Positions 1-9,847 are shown, counted from the first letter of the stretch. The stretch: 64,000 bases of DNA from Muribaculaceae bacterium (GCA_022510425.1 JAFLTO010000002.1:62001-126000); one strand, 5' to 3'. Numbers and translations: made by a program. Notes: a model not told the origin generated them from the letters alone.

Positions 1-494
1 AGATTGGGTGATTGAGGTAAGGCATTGACTGCCCAAGTTTTACCATTGATTTCACCGGCCAACTGTCCAGGCGACCATCCACAATAACCGAGGAAGAATC
101 GGAGTTTTCCGTCAACTTCACCTCCATTGTCAATATAGTCAATGATTTTGTCAAGATCTGCACCAACATAGATACCGGGGAGAACTTCCGCAGACGACCC
201 CAATTCATCTCCCAAAGTATGAAGAAGAAACATTCTTTGCAAATCAACAGGACCACCGCAAAAAATGGGCACTTTCTTTCCTTCTTCCCAATCGGGCATG
301 AGGTCGTTTAGCGTCATTTCAGTGGGTTTATTTAAAATAAGCCCGAAATGTCCCCCCTCTTCCGGCTCATCTAAAACTAATATGGCGGATCGAGAGAAAT
401 ATTTGTCATCCATCAACGGCTCTGAAATCAACAAGGATCCCATATGAGGAGTAGCAGTGGGCAAACCTGTGAATAATATATCTTTTAAGTCCAT
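1..494 (-). CDS. YqgE/AlgH family protein (UPF0301), 3' end cut by window edge
   Basis: Reading the minus strand from the ATG at 494 gives an open frame of 164 codons that runs off the window. It begins MDLKDILFTGLPTATPHMGS and contains LILNKP, a GGPV segment followed by FLLHTLGD, and later FFLGYCGWSPGQL. These are the conserved blocks of the YqgE/AlgH (DUF179) family, whose members are about 190 residues, so roughly 25 residues are missing. The biochemical role of the family is not established; a transcriptional regulator role was proposed for Pseudomonas AlgH. No signal peptide is seen, so it is probably cytoplasmic. It is divergent from the aspartate kinase gene, with 71 bases between the two starts. 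Confidence 0.88.
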   Translation of the reverse strand, partial: MDLKDILFTGLPTATPHMGSLLISEPLMDDKYFSRSAILVLDEPEEGGHFGLILNKPTEMTLNDLMPDWEEGKKVPIFCGGPVDLQRMFLLHTLGDELGSSAEVLPGIYVGADLDKIIDYIDNGGEVDGKLRFFLGYCGWSPGQLAGEINGKTWAVNALPQSPN

Positions 495-520
495 TGTATC
501 TTTCTTTTATATGTTTATAA

Positions 521-528
521 CAAATTTA
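521..528 (-). promoter_or_regulatory. Candidate -7 element for the YqgE gene
   Basis: The minus strand reads TAAATTTG here, a perfect match to the Bacteroidota -7 consensus TAnnTTTG, placing transcription start about 20 bases before the ATG at 494. No clear TTTG -33 box lies 19-21 bases upstream, so this is only a candidate. Confidence 0.4.
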
Positions 529-565
529 AAACTTATCAGTTTTATATATGGAATAGTTTCTTAGC

Positions 566-1939
566 ATGAAAGTTTTAAAATTCGGAGGCACATCGGTAGG
601 CTCTGTAGCGAGTCTCAATAATGTCAAAAAAATTGTTGAAAGCATCCCGGGGAAGGCAGTCATAGTTGTATCAGCCCTGGGAGGTCTTACAGATAAATTA
701 ATATCAACAGCAAAAATGGCGTCAGGAGGTGACTCAGAATGGCAAAATGAAATGGAGGCCATTTCTAAAAGACACTTTGATATAATCAAAAATGTGGTTC
801 CTGAGGCTGCACAAACAGAAGTTAATAAAACCATTGAAGCTCTTCTACAGGAACTTAAAAGAAACTATGAAGGCATTTTTCTATTAAAATCTCTCCCCGA
901 GAAGGTATTGGATGTTATTGTAAGTTTCGGAGAAAGAATGTCCTCCGTCATTGTAGCTGCCATGGTAGAAAATGGGAAAAGATATTATTCTCCCGAATTC
1001 ATCAAAACTGAGAAATGGTATGGCAAAAACATAGCAGACAGAAAACTTACAGATAAACTTATCAAAGATACCTTAGGAAATTTAGGTGAAAACGAAAAGG
1101 CAATTGTTCCGGGTTTTATCTCCACTGATACGGTAAGCGGAGAAATTACTAATCTGGGAAGAGGAGGAAGTGATTACACCGGAGCATTGATCGCTGCCGC
1201 TTTGGGAGCGGAAATTTTGGAAATATGGACCGATGTGGATGGTTTTATGACAGCCGATCCCAGGATAGTGGATGAAGCCTTAATAATCGACCATCTCACT
1301 TTTACAGAAAGTATGGAGTTATGCACATTTGGAGCTAAAGTGATATATCCTCCCACAATTTATCCTGTTTTCCATAGCAACATCCCTATCAAGATATTGA
1401 ATACATTCAACCCTGAAGCACCCGGAACTCTAATCACTGATCATCCACAATTAAATGATCTTGAAGTTAAAGGAGTGACGGCTTTAAAGGATGTAGCGTT
1501 GATTACCATAACTCTTAAATCATATAATGAAATCCAAGAGCCCTTGAAGAGAGCAATGAATGTGCTTTCCAAGGAGGCTGTCAGAATTATTCCCGTGGCT
1601 AATCCGGATCCATACTCAGAGTTGAGTTTTGCAGTTACTGCCTCTGATGCAAGGAAATCTATGGAAATGTTGGGAAAGGAATTTGCTCCGGAACTCTCTT
1701 CAGGTAAAATCACTCCACCACTACTTAAAGAAAATCTGGCAGCCGTGGCACTTGTAGGGAAAGATATGAGAAATAAGAGCAGACTCGCGGCCAGGATCGG
1801 ACATTCTCTTCGTCGTCAAGGTATAAATGTGGAAGCTCATTCTGGTGGCAATTCGGATACCACATTAATATATATAATAAATCAAGAGAAGAGCTCTGAG
1901 GCCCTTCCCCTGATTCATTCTCTCGTTTTTGAATTATAA
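566..1939 (+). CDS. lysC: Aspartate kinase (monofunctional)
   Basis: Phosphorylates L-aspartate in the first step of the lysine/threonine/methionine pathway, in the cytoplasm. The 457-residue protein starts MKVLKFGGTSVG, carrying the KFGGTSVG substrate/ATP signature. It has the second kinase block GRGGSDYTGALIAAALGA and TDVDGFMTADPR in the amino acid kinase fold (residues about 1-285). The last ~150 residues look like two ACT-type regulatory segments (VKGVTALKDVALITI and AAVALVGKDM), which suggests feedback inhibition by an end product. There is no homoserine dehydrogenase domain, unlike ThrA. The gene stands alone, with no lysA or asd beside it. The start is the only ATG that keeps the full KFGG motif. 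Confidence 0.93.
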   Translation: MKVLKFGGTSVGSVASLNNVKKIVESIPGKAVIVVSALGGLTDKLISTAKMASGGDSEWQNEMEAISKRHFDIIKNVVPEAAQTEVNKTIEALLQELKRNYEGIFLLKSLPEKVLDVIVSFGERMSSVIVAAMVENGKRYYSPEFIKTEKWYGKNIADRKLTDKLIKDTLGNLGENEKAIVPGFISTDTVSGEITNLGRGGSDYTGALIAAALGAEILEIWTDVDGFMTADPRIVDEALIIDHLTFTESMELCTFGAKVIYPPTIYPVFHSNIPIKILNTFNPEAPGTLITDHPQLNDLEVKGVTALKDVALITITLKSYNEIQEPLKRAMNVLSKEAVRIIPVANPDPYSELSFAVTASDARKSMEMLGKEFAPELSSGKITPPLLKENLAAVALVGKDMRNKSRLAARIGHSLRRQGINVEAHSGGNSDTTLIYIINQEKSSEALPLIHSLVFEL

Positions 1940-1955
1940 GTAACTTCCTTTGTTC

Positions 1956-4094
1956 CTATTTAATTCCGTCACGGTGAAGCAAGGCATCTACAGTGGCGTC
2001 TTTGCCTCGGAATTCACGATATAATTCGGTAGGATCCACTGTGCCACCACTCTGAAGCATCTTCTTGAAGCGTTTTGCCGGAGCCGGATTAAACACACCT
2101 TCTTCCTGGAAAGCAGCGAAAGCATCGGCATCGAGCACCTCTGCCCATTTGTAGCCATAATAACCTGCTGCATATCCGCCTGAGAAAATATGTCCGAAAG
2201 AAGGTGAAGTAACGGTGCCATCCACCACCTCAAATATTCTAACTGGGTTTTGTGCGTTTTCTTCAAACACCTCTACACTCACGTTATCTTGTATTGGTTC
2301 ATTGACGGTGTGATAGGCCATATCAAGATATCCGAATCCTAATTGACGCATACAGGCGTAGGCTGCTCCGAATTGGTTTGAGCTTACAAATTTCTCTATC
2401 AGCTCTTCCGGCATCTTTTCTCCAGTCTTATAATGACGAGCGAAACCATCGAGGAATTCTTTTTCTGTAAGGAAATTTTCATTGAATTGGGAGAAAAGTT
2501 CTACAAAGTCATGATATACATTAGTTCCGCTCAATGAAGCATAAGTGGCCTGTGATGAAAGTCCGTGTAAAGCGTGACCAAATTCATGAAGGAATGTCTC
2601 AACTTCATAGGGGGTAAGCAGTACCGGTTCGTTACCTACAGGCTTAGAGAAATTGGTGACAATGGATATCAAAGGAATTTTTCTGTTTCCTTGGTCATCT
2701 TTAGTCTCCGTACGGAATTCGGTCATCCATGCACCGGGAGCTTTTCCGGCTCTGTAATAAAAGTCGGCGTAAAGTAGTCCAAGCAGAGAACCGTCGGCAT
2801 CGTAAACCTCAAAAACTTTTACGTCGGGATGATAAACCGGCACATCCTTGTTCTCCTTGAAAGTATAACCGTAAAGACGAGTTGCAAGCCCTAAAACACC
2901 CTGGATTGTATTGTTTAGTTCAAAATAGGGTTTCATGTCTTCATCGTTGAAGGCATAACGATCGTTCTTCAATTTGTTGGCCCAGTAACTATAGTCCCAT
3001 GGCATCAATTTGAAGTTTTTTCCCTGAGTTTTTTGAGCGTATTCTTCTATCTCTTTCAGTTCAGCCTTCATGGGCTCGGTATAATTCACTCTCAATTCTT
3101 CGAGCAAATTCATGACATGTGAAGGTTCTCCTGCCATGGTTCCCTGCAATTGATATTCGGCAAAATTCTGTTTATCCATCAATTGTGCAAGTTCCAAACG
3201 AGTATTTGCTATGTCTTTTAACACCTGGGTGTTGTCGAATTCACCTCCGTTATTACGTGAATTATAAATTTTATAAAGCTCTTCCCTCTTTTCACGATTG
3301 TCGGCATATTTCATGAAGGGAGTATAAGATGGACTGAACACAGTGAAAAGATATAGTGATTCATCATCTGTCTTACCCTCTGATTCAAGCACCGTCTTAG
3401 CCTCGCTTCTTGCCGCTGCCTTGATATCTTGTGGTATTCCCGCTGTTTCTGCCTCTGTCACCCAAAGCCTTCTATTGGGACTTGACATTTCATTTGTGAC
3501 ATTCTGACCGAATTTTACTGTTAAGTCAGAAAGTTTCTGGTTAATTTGACGATATTTTTCTCTTTTTTCACCTTCCAGATTTGCTCCGCTTTCGGCAAAG
3601 TTCCTGTAAGTTTCATCTATCAGTCTTAGAGCTTCCGGTGAAAGATCCTTTCTTTCTCCTTTAGTGTCATGCACACTCTTTATTCTTTCCCAAAGTTTAT
3701 GATTGAGAAGGATATCTGTGGAATGTAAAGACAAATGAGGAGTCACTTTCGCCATAACATTCATTATAGCCGTGTCGCCCAAGGCAGATTCCAGATTGCT
3801 TAAAGTAAGAACTGCTCTGTTGAGCACCTCTCCACTTCTATCAAGAGCCGCCACTGTGTTCTCAAAAGTTGGCTCTTCCTGATTGTCAGTAATTACCGCG
3901 ATCTCTTCATTTTGAAGTCTGATACCTTCCATAACGGCGTCCTCCATATCTGCCACCGTGATTTTATCAAACGGTATTGCTTCGTAGGGGGCCGTAGATG
4001 GTTTCACGAGAGGATTACCGCTTTCTTGTTTGCATCCTTCCGTCACCGTCATAATGCACATCAATGCTAAACTGTTCATTATAAATTTTTTCAT
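1956..4094 (-). CDS. M3 family oligopeptidase lipoprotein (Dcp/OpdA-like)
   Basis: A 712-residue zinc metallopeptidase of family M3, the dipeptidyl carboxypeptidase / oligopeptidase A group, which degrades short peptides. The zinc site HEFGHALHG is at about residues 503-511 (His503, Glu504, His507), and the distal ligand lies in NVYHDFVELFSQ about 25 residues later, as in the family. The N-terminus MKKFIMNSLALMCIMTVTEGC is an SPII signal with the lipobox cysteine at residue 21, so the enzyme is exported and lipid-anchored, most likely facing the periplasm. Length matches the family. It converges with lysC with 16 bases between the two stop codons. It could be named dcp, but the sequence does not separate carboxydipeptidase from oligopeptidase activity. 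Confidence 0.9.
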   Translation of the reverse strand: MKKFIMNSLALMCIMTVTEGCKQESGNPLVKPSTAPYEAIPFDKITVADMEDAVMEGIRLQNEEIAVITDNQEEPTFENTVAALDRSGEVLNRAVLTLSNLESALGDTAIMNVMAKVTPHLSLHSTDILLNHKLWERIKSVHDTKGERKDLSPEALRLIDETYRNFAESGANLEGEKREKYRQINQKLSDLTVKFGQNVTNEMSSPNRRLWVTEAETAGIPQDIKAAARSEAKTVLESEGKTDDESLYLFTVFSPSYTPFMKYADNREKREELYKIYNSRNNGGEFDNTQVLKDIANTRLELAQLMDKQNFAEYQLQGTMAGEPSHVMNLLEELRVNYTEPMKAELKEIEEYAQKTQGKNFKLMPWDYSYWANKLKNDRYAFNDEDMKPYFELNNTIQGVLGLATRLYGYTFKENKDVPVYHPDVKVFEVYDADGSLLGLLYADFYYRAGKAPGAWMTEFRTETKDDQGNRKIPLISIVTNFSKPVGNEPVLLTPYEVETFLHEFGHALHGLSSQATYASLSGTNVYHDFVELFSQFNENFLTEKEFLDGFARHYKTGEKMPEELIEKFVSSNQFGAAYACMRQLGFGYLDMAYHTVNEPIQDNVSVEVFEENAQNPVRIFEVVDGTVTSPSFGHIFSGGYAAGYYGYKWAEVLDADAFAAFQEEGVFNPAPAKRFKKMLQSGGTVDPTELYREFRGKDATVDALLHRDGIK

Positions 4095-4133
4095 ATTAAA
4101 GGATTATATTTGCTCTATATTGAAATTACACTT

Positions 4134-4141
4134 CAAATTTA
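4134..4141 (-). promoter_or_regulatory. Candidate -7 element for the M3 peptidase gene
   Basis: The minus strand reads TAAATTTG, matching TAnnTTTG, about 40 bases upstream of the ATG at 4094. No good -33 partner is visible. Confidence 0.4.
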
Positions 4142-4172
4142 CAAATAAAAAAGGCAATAGTTAATATTAGAT

Positions 4173-4203
4173 TTTGGAAATAGCAAAATTTGGATTAAAT
4201 TTG
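4173..4203 (+). promoter_or_regulatory. Promoter of tRNA-Ala
   Basis: TTTG at 4173-4176 and TAAATTTG at 4196-4203 are separated by 19 bases, a perfect fit to the Bacteroidota sigma-ABfr promoter. Transcription would start near 4207-4210, just before the mature tRNA at 4215. Confidence 0.8.
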
Positions 4204-4214
4204 CCAAAACTAAT

Positions 4215-4291
4215 GGGGCATTAGCTCATCTGGCTAGAGCGTTTGACTGGCAGTCAAGAGGTGACGAGTTCGAGTCTCGTATGCTCCACCA
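4215..4291 (+). tRNA. tRNA-Ala (anticodon GGC)
   Basis: A full 77-base cloverleaf. The acceptor stem GGGGCAT pairs with ATGCTCC and includes the G3-U70 wobble pair that identifies alanine tRNAs. The anticodon loop CTGGCAG gives anticodon GGC, reading GCC/GCU. The T-arm contains GTTCGAGTC and the CCA end is encoded. A promoter lies directly upstream and an intrinsic terminator directly downstream, so it is a single-gene unit. Confidence 0.97.
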
Positions 4292-4326
4292 AGACTACTG
4301 AAAACCAAACAGTTATAAAAACAACG

Positions 4327-4367
4327 CACGAAATTACGCACAAAAAGGTGTAATTTCGTGTTTTTTT
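4327..4367 (+). terminator. Intrinsic terminator after tRNA-Ala
   Basis: An 11-bp perfect stem (CACGAAATTAC at 4327-4337 with GTAATTTCGTG at 4350-4360) and a 12-base loop, followed by seven T residues at 4361-4367. Confidence 0.9.
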
Positions 4368-4827
4368 GTATCTTTTCGTCTCCCTTTATCATTTTAAAAT
4401 TTAGCATAATTTTTGTTAGTATGAGTAATAATACCGCTTCCTCATGACAGGTGATGGCTTCTAAACACCATAGCAATTTACAAATACTTTCTGAAATTTT
4501 CTAATCTTGCACTATGAACCATTAATTTCTGGCTCTTACAAATAACTAATACCATAAGTCTAATAGTCAAAATATACAAACGTGTACTTATGTAAGTATG
4601 AGTATCCAAAGAAAATCTTTTAAAGTTTTTCTTTAAACGATTTGGAGTCGTCGGGTAATATGTAATCACCTTTGATATCCTCATATAATTCGGTAAGGGA
4701 AATTGTATTTGCAATAACTGTGGTTTAAGAAACATTGTAACCACAATGTAATAATTATTGAATGTCAATTCAATATAAAAGAAGGAAGAGTGTAATCATG
4801 GTCTTCAATTACATTTTAACACAAATT
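4368..4827. other. AT-rich intergenic gap between tRNA-Ala and the susC promoter
   Basis: No convincing gene was found. The two open frames here lack family features. A minus-strand frame of 34 codons (4620-4724), containing LTELYEDIKGDYILPDDSKS and ending in TAA, looks protein-like in composition. It has no start and is closed upstream by a stop at 4725-4727, so it may be the tail of a decayed small gene. No repeat of the tRNA 3' end (an att mark) was seen. Confidence 0.4.
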
Positions 4828-4860
4828 TTTGTAATTTTTAGGAGATATTTTATATATTTG
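4828..4860 (+). promoter_or_regulatory. Promoter of the xyloglucan locus susC operon
   Basis: TTTG at 4828-4831 and TATATTTG at 4853-4860 with a 21-base spacer match the Bacteroidota promoter consensus. The start would be near 4865, leaving a 5' leader of about 70 bases before the susC ATG. Confidence 0.75.
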
Positions 4861-4938
4861 CCGATTAGAATAGCCGAGGGTGTGAATCTTTGACTATTCC
4901 ACTATTAAAAATATCTAACTAACCAAATAAATAACATA

Positions 4939-7900
4939 ATGAAAAAACTCAGTACGGTAAGATGCACTCTGTTGCATCAGCTCCGTGGCTGGTTGCTTTT
5001 CCTATTGATATCTGTAGGATTGGCATCGGCTTCGGCACAGTCTGTAAATGTCACGGGTACTGTGACATCTGCGGAAGATGGAGAACCCCTTATCGGAGTT
5101 ACGATCCAATTGAAAGGTACTACAACCGGCACATCATCCGACGTCGATGGTAATTATTCCATCAAGGCTCAGATGGGTCAGACCCTCGTTTTCTCCTATG
5201 TGGGTTATAACTCACGTGAAATCAAAATTGACAATTCAAGAATCGACGTTGCTCTTCTTGAAAACGACGCGGTTCTTGATGAAGTTGTTGTGGTAGGTTA
5301 CGGCACACAGAAAAAGAAACTTGTCACCGGTGCAACTTCTCAGGTTAAAGGTGATGAAATCGCAAGATTGAACACCACTTCACCGCTCCAGGCCTTACAG
5401 GGACAAATGGCCGGTGTGTCTATCACCAGCACTTCCGGTCAGCCCGGTTCCGACATGAAAGTCCAGATCCGTGGTCTGGGTACAATCGGTAATGCATCTC
5501 CTCTCTACCTTATCGACGGTATTGGAGGTGATATCAGCACATTGAATCCAAACGACATCGAAAGCATTGACGTGCTTAAGGATGCTGCATCAGCTGCAAT
5601 CTATGGTGCGCAGGCTGCTAACGGTGTTGTTCTTATCACTACAAAGCAAGGAAGGGAAGGTCGCGCCAAAGTGAGCTACGATGGCTATTTCGGCTGGCAA
5701 ACTGTGCCAAGATATACAAAGATGCTCAATTCTCAAGAATATATGATGATTCAGGATGAGCAACAAATCAATTCCGGTCTTTCCGCATACGACTGGTCAT
5801 CAATGTCGAGCATTTACAAACATAATGCTGAGGGATCTCCAATTGGAATATACGACACTGATTGGGTGAAGGCCATGTTCAAGACTCCGGCAATCATGCA
5901 GAGCCACACAATCGGTCTCACCGGCGGAAACCAGACTTCAACCTACGCAATGAGCCTCGGCTATCTTAATCAGGAAGGTATTGCAGGCGGCAGCAAGGTT
6001 TCAGATTATTCACGTTATAATTTCCGTATCAATTCCGACCATAAATTCTTCAATGGTATCGTAACCGCAGGTGAACAGGTTTCTTTCGTTTATGTTAAGA
6101 GCACCGGTATAGGTGTAGGAAACCAGTACAACAACACTCTGCGTGGTGCATTCGGAACATCTCCTCTTGCTCCTATATATAATGAGCAAGGTGAATTCAA
6201 CAGCACAACAGGCTCTGACTGGTACCAATATGATGGGAACCCCTACGGCGCAATGATGGTCAACACCAATAACAAGTCTAAGAACGTCACTTTCAACGGT
6301 AATGTTTATGCACAGTTGGAACCGATCAAGAATTTGAAGCTCCGCACCGTATTCGGTGTTGTTTATGGCACAAGCGAATATCGCAGCTTCAGTCCGGTTT
6401 ATGAATTCTCACCCTATTCCTACAATGACTATACACAGGTGAATCAAAATATGAACCATGGCCTTGGTATGACTTGGACAAATACCCTTTCTTATGACTG
6501 GAGCATCAAGGAACATGACTTCAATGCCTTGATTGGTATGGAATCTTACCGTTACAGTGGCACTTATCTTGGCGGTGGACAAGGCAAACTCAAAGAGGGA
6601 TTCGACACATGGCATTATGCATATCTAAGCAATGGCACAGGTTCAACACTTGGTGAAGACAATGTATATATAAGTGGCTCTCCCAATGATGAGTCACGTT
6701 CAGTATCTTATTTCCTACGACTTGGCTGGAACTTTAAAGAAACCTATATGATCAACTTCACTTTGCGTAGTGACGGTTCTTCACGTTTCGCAAAGGGTCA
6801 CCGTTTCGGAACATTCCCATCAGTTTCTGCCGGTTGGAATATCTCAAGCGAGAATTTCATGGAGTCATCTCGTTCCTGGCTCGATTTCCTGAAACTTCGT
6901 GTTTCTTGGGGTCGTGTAGGTAACCAGAATATCGCTAACTATCAGTTCCTTGCTCCTATAAAAGTCACTAATACGCATTATTTCTTCGGTCCTTACTGGG
7001 ATCCAAACGGAAATATCAATGCTAATTATTCCAATGACTTAGCCACAAACTGGGGTGCTTATCCTAACCGTTTGAGCAACCTGGATCTCACATGGGAAAC
7101 ATCAGAACAGACAAACATTGGTATCGATGCACGTCTATTCAGCAACCGCCTTGCCGTGACACTTGAATATTACTGGAAAAACACAAAAGACTGGCTGGTT
7201 CAAGCCCCAATCCCGGCAACTTCAGGAGCTGAAGCTCCATTCATAAACGGTGGTTCTGTAAAGAACACAGGTTTTGAATTCAATTTGCAATGGACCGATG
7301 TTGTAGGAAAAGATTTCTCCTATAATATTGGCGTCAACGGTGGTTTCAACAAGAACAAAGTGGGAGCAATACCGACAGAAGACGGTATGATCCATGGCGC
7401 CACCAACCAGCTTTATGACAACTCGGAAGAGTTCTATCGTGCTCAGGAAGGTCATCCTATAGGATATTTCTGGGGATATAAAACAGCAGGTATCTTCCAG
7501 AATCAGCAGGAAATCAATGAATGGATTTCTGCAGGAAACGGTATCCTCCAGTCAAGTGTGCAACCTGGTGATGTTAAATTCGTTGACATTAACCATGACG
7601 GCGTTATCGATGAGAAAGATAAAGTTGACCTCGGTAACGGTATTCCTAAGTTCTCATACGGTATCAACATAAATTTCTACTGGAAAAATTTCGACCTTGG
7701 AATAGTTGGAACCGGAGCTACCGGCATGAAGATTGTTCAGAGCTATCGTAACTGGACTAACCAACAGGCCAACTACACTACTGAAATCCTTGACAGATGG
7801 ACCGGCGAAGGCACTTCTAACAGAATTCCTCGCGTCACTAACCAGAATATCAACTGGATATTCAGCGATCTTTATCTCCATGACGGTGACTATTTCCGTA

Positions 7901-8124
7901 TCTCAGACCTTACTCTCGGATATAACTTTGCTCCGCTGATTAACCGTCCTTGGTGCAGCAATCTCCGTCTATATTTCCAGATCCAGAATCTTTACACATT
8001 CACCAAATACAACGGTATGGACCCGGAAATCGGTTACGGTACTTCAGACTGGGTTAGCGGCGTTGACCTTGGTTTCTATCCACGCTCACGCAACTTCCTC
8101 TTTGGCGTAAATCTTTCATTCTAA
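4939..8124 (+). CDS. SusC-family TonB-dependent outer-membrane transporter
   Basis: Imports oligosaccharides through the outer membrane using TonB energy, paired with the SusD lipoprotein encoded 13-19 bases downstream. Of its 1061 residues, about 1-34 form a signal peptide ending ASASAQ. Residues ~37-115 form a carboxypeptidase-regulatory-like domain (VTGTVTSAEDGEPLIGVTI ... VGYNSREI). A TonB-box-like DEVVVVGYGTQKKK is followed by the plug (LQGQMAGVSITSTSGQPGS, VQIRGLGTIG, DAASAAIYGAQAANGVVLI). The rest is the barrel, ending in aromatic NFLFGVNLSF. Length and domain order are standard for SusC. The neighbours (BACON-GH5, GH31, GH2, GH3) suggest xyloglucan oligosaccharides as cargo; that is inference from context. 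Confidence 0.95.
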   Translation: MKKLSTVRCTLLHQLRGWLLFLLISVGLASASAQSVNVTGTVTSAEDGEPLIGVTIQLKGTTTGTSSDVDGNYSIKAQMGQTLVFSYVGYNSREIKIDNSRIDVALLENDAVLDEVVVVGYGTQKKKLVTGATSQVKGDEIARLNTTSPLQALQGQMAGVSITSTSGQPGSDMKVQIRGLGTIGNASPLYLIDGIGGDISTLNPNDIESIDVLKDAASAAIYGAQAANGVVLITTKQGREGRAKVSYDGYFGWQTVPRYTKMLNSQEYMMIQDEQQINSGLSAYDWSSMSSIYKHNAEGSPIGIYDTDWVKAMFKTPAIMQSHTIGLTGGNQTSTYAMSLGYLNQEGIAGGSKVSDYSRYNFRINSDHKFFNGIVTAGEQVSFVYVKSTGIGVGNQYNNTLRGAFGTSPLAPIYNEQGEFNSTTGSDWYQYDGNPYGAMMVNTNNKSKNVTFNGNVYAQLEPIKNLKLRTVFGVVYGTSEYRSFSPVYEFSPYSYNDYTQVNQNMNHGLGMTWTNTLSYDWSIKEHDFNALIGMESYRYSGTYLGGGQGKLKEGFDTWHYAYLSNGTGSTLGEDNVYISGSPNDESRSVSYFLRLGWNFKETYMINFTLRSDGSSRFAKGHRFGTFPSVSAGWNISSENFMESSRSWLDFLKLRVSWGRVGNQNIANYQFLAPIKVTNTHYFFGPYWDPNGNINANYSNDLATNWGAYPNRLSNLDLTWETSEQTNIGIDARLFSNRLAVTLEYYWKNTKDWLVQAPIPATSGAEAPFINGGSVKNTGFEFNLQWTDVVGKDFSYNIGVNGGFNKNKVGAIPTEDGMIHGATNQLYDNSEEFYRAQEGHPIGYFWGYKTAGIFQNQQEINEWISAGNGILQSSVQPGDVKFVDINHDGVIDEKDKVDLGNGIPKFSYGININFYWKNFDLGIVGTGATGMKIVQSYRNWTNQQANYTTEILDRWTGEGTSNRIPRVTNQNINWIFSDLYLHDGDYFRISDLTLGYNFAPLINRPWCSNLRLYFQIQNLYTFTKYNGMDPEIGYGTSDWVSGVDLGFYPRSRNFLFGVNLSF

Positions 8125-8143
8125 TCCTTTAAGATAGATGTTT

Positions 8144-9847
8144 ATGAAACTTATTAATAAATTAACCATTTTTGCGATTTCCGGTTTTGTCTTGACATCT
8201 TGCGGAAGCAGTTTCCTTGATGTTGAATCAAAGACCGAAAGCAACGTTGATAATTTTTATTCAACTCAGAACGACGCTCTTCGCGCCCTGATTGGTTGCT
8301 ACGACGGTTGGAGGCAGGTTTCTTCCAATCCGGGCATAGGCTTCTATGTCTCCTCAACTGTGATGAGCGACGAAACATTCGGAGCAACAGGAAATGGAGA
8401 CGGCTATGGTTATCAGGCTATCGATTCTTTCGATCTGTCGAAGTCACCTGCCGATGCAAACCTATATGAGACAGATTGGAGCGATTACTATGCAGGTATC
8501 TACCGCTGTAATATGCTCATCCAGAACAGTGAAAAAATAAAATGGAATTCAGAATCCGACAAAGGTCGTATTATGGGCGAATGTCGTGCTCTACGCGCAA
8601 TCCTTTATTTCGACCTTGTAAGATGGTTCGGTCATATTCCACTATTGCGTGTGCCTTCAACCGAACTTCTTGAACAGGCTGATCCGGCTGAAGTTTATGC
8701 TCTCATATTTGATGATTTGCAATATGCAATAGCTAACATTCCAGATGATGCCTATCATGGAAATAATCCCGACTCAGCTATAATCTCAGGCACCTGGGGT
8801 AGAATCACAAAACAGTCAGCTCAAGGTATTCTTGCCAGAGCCTATCTATATTATACCGGCTATTATAACACTCAACCCGGATGGACAGACGAAAACGGCA
8901 ACGTCATTGGTAATGTCACTAAAGCTGAAGCTCTTGAAGGTCTTGAAGATGTCATCTCATCAGGATACTACAGCCTTGTTAGCGATTATACTTCTCTTTG
9001 GGTTGCAGCATCAGTTTATCCCATTGAAGGTGAACCGGGCTGGAATACCGAAACTTCTTTCTATGTCGGTGATGAAAACAGCGAGGTGATGTTATCCCAG
9101 AATTTCACCCCGACTCAGGACTATAATGGTAACAACGACTCTAATCGCTGGTTAGTCATGATGGGTATGAGAAATTATAACACAAACAGTTTCGGCCTTC
9201 CCTATGGTAGAGGCTGGGGTGCTTGTACAGTATGTCCTAATTTCTACAATAACTACCTTGCTAACGATCCGAGAGGGAATGCAGCGGTGATCAATCTTGC
9301 CGGTGAAGGTATTGCAAACGGTGCAGAATGGGAGGCGGCTGTCAACGACTGGCGTGAATACACAGGACTCACTGTTAAGAAATATACTCCCATGGTTTAT
9401 GGTAACGGAAACCCGGCAACCAACCCTGACGGAACAGCCGGATTCCAGGAATGTAATCCCACCCCGTGGGTAATCCTTCGTTACGCTGACGTGCTCCTTA
9501 TGGCAGCAGAGCTCGGTTCCCCGAATGCCCAGACTTATCTTGATATGGTTCGCGCCCGTGTAGGTCTCGGATCTGTAGCACCGACATTCGAAAACATCAT
9601 GAATGAACGTAGAGTGGAATTTGCTATGGAAGGTCTCCGCTATTGGGATCTTCTCCGTCAGGGAGTTGATGTTCTTGCGGACGCTATCATGGCATCAAAC
9701 AATCAGGCGGTTCTCAACGGAGGAGCTGACGCTGTAGTAACTTATGAAAGGACGAAAATTATAGAAACTCAGGGTTTGTCACAGATTCCACAGAATCAGA
9801 TAACCCTTTCCAACGGTAAATTGAACCAAAATAAAGGTTGGTATTAA
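8144..9847 (+). CDS. SusD-family surface glycan-binding lipoprotein
   Basis: Cell-surface lipoprotein that forms the lid of the SusC transporter and binds the glycan. The signal MKLINKLTIFAISGFVLTSC carries a lipobox (LTSC). Next comes the SusD N-terminal pattern SSFLDVESKTESNVDNFYST and the TPR-like ALRAILYFDLVRWFGHIPLL block. The C-terminal half has the usual PTPWVILRYADVLLMAAEL and NERRVEFAMEGLRYWDLLR, and it ends in NKGWY. Two in-frame ATGs exist, at 8138 and 8144; the second is chosen because it puts the charged MK at the signal start. It is co-transcribed with susC. Confidence 0.95.
   Translation: MKLINKLTIFAISGFVLTSCGSSFLDVESKTESNVDNFYSTQNDALRALIGCYDGWRQVSSNPGIGFYVSSTVMSDETFGATGNGDGYGYQAIDSFDLSKSPADANLYETDWSDYYAGIYRCNMLIQNSEKIKWNSESDKGRIMGECRALRAILYFDLVRWFGHIPLLRVPSTELLEQADPAEVYALIFDDLQYAIANIPDDAYHGNNPDSAIISGTWGRITKQSAQGILARAYLYYTGYYNTQPGWTDENGNVIGNVTKAEALEGLEDVISSGYYSLVSDYTSLWVAASVYPIEGEPGWNTETSFYVGDENSEVMLSQNFTPTQDYNGNNDSNRWLVMMGMRNYNTNSFGLPYGRGWGACTVCPNFYNNYLANDPRGNAAVINLAGEGIANGAEWEAAVNDWREYTGLTVKKYTPMVYGNGNPATNPDGTAGFQECNPTPWVILRYADVLLMAAELGSPNAQTYLDMVRARVGLGSVAPTFENIMNERRVEFAMEGLRYWDLLRQGVDVLADAIMASNNQAVLNGGADAVVTYERTKIIETQGLSQIPQNQITLSNGKLNQNKGWY

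Noticed and set aside
4234..4476. Minus-strand open frame of 80 codons ending GGAYETRTRHLLTASQTL
   Set aside because: Its C-terminus is the antisense translation of tRNA-Ala, a well-known false product, and the rest covers the terminator.
4478..4768. Minus-strand open frame of 96 codons after the tRNA
   Set aside because: No domain, signal or operon context; a different frame in the same stretch looks more protein-like, so it is at best a remnant.
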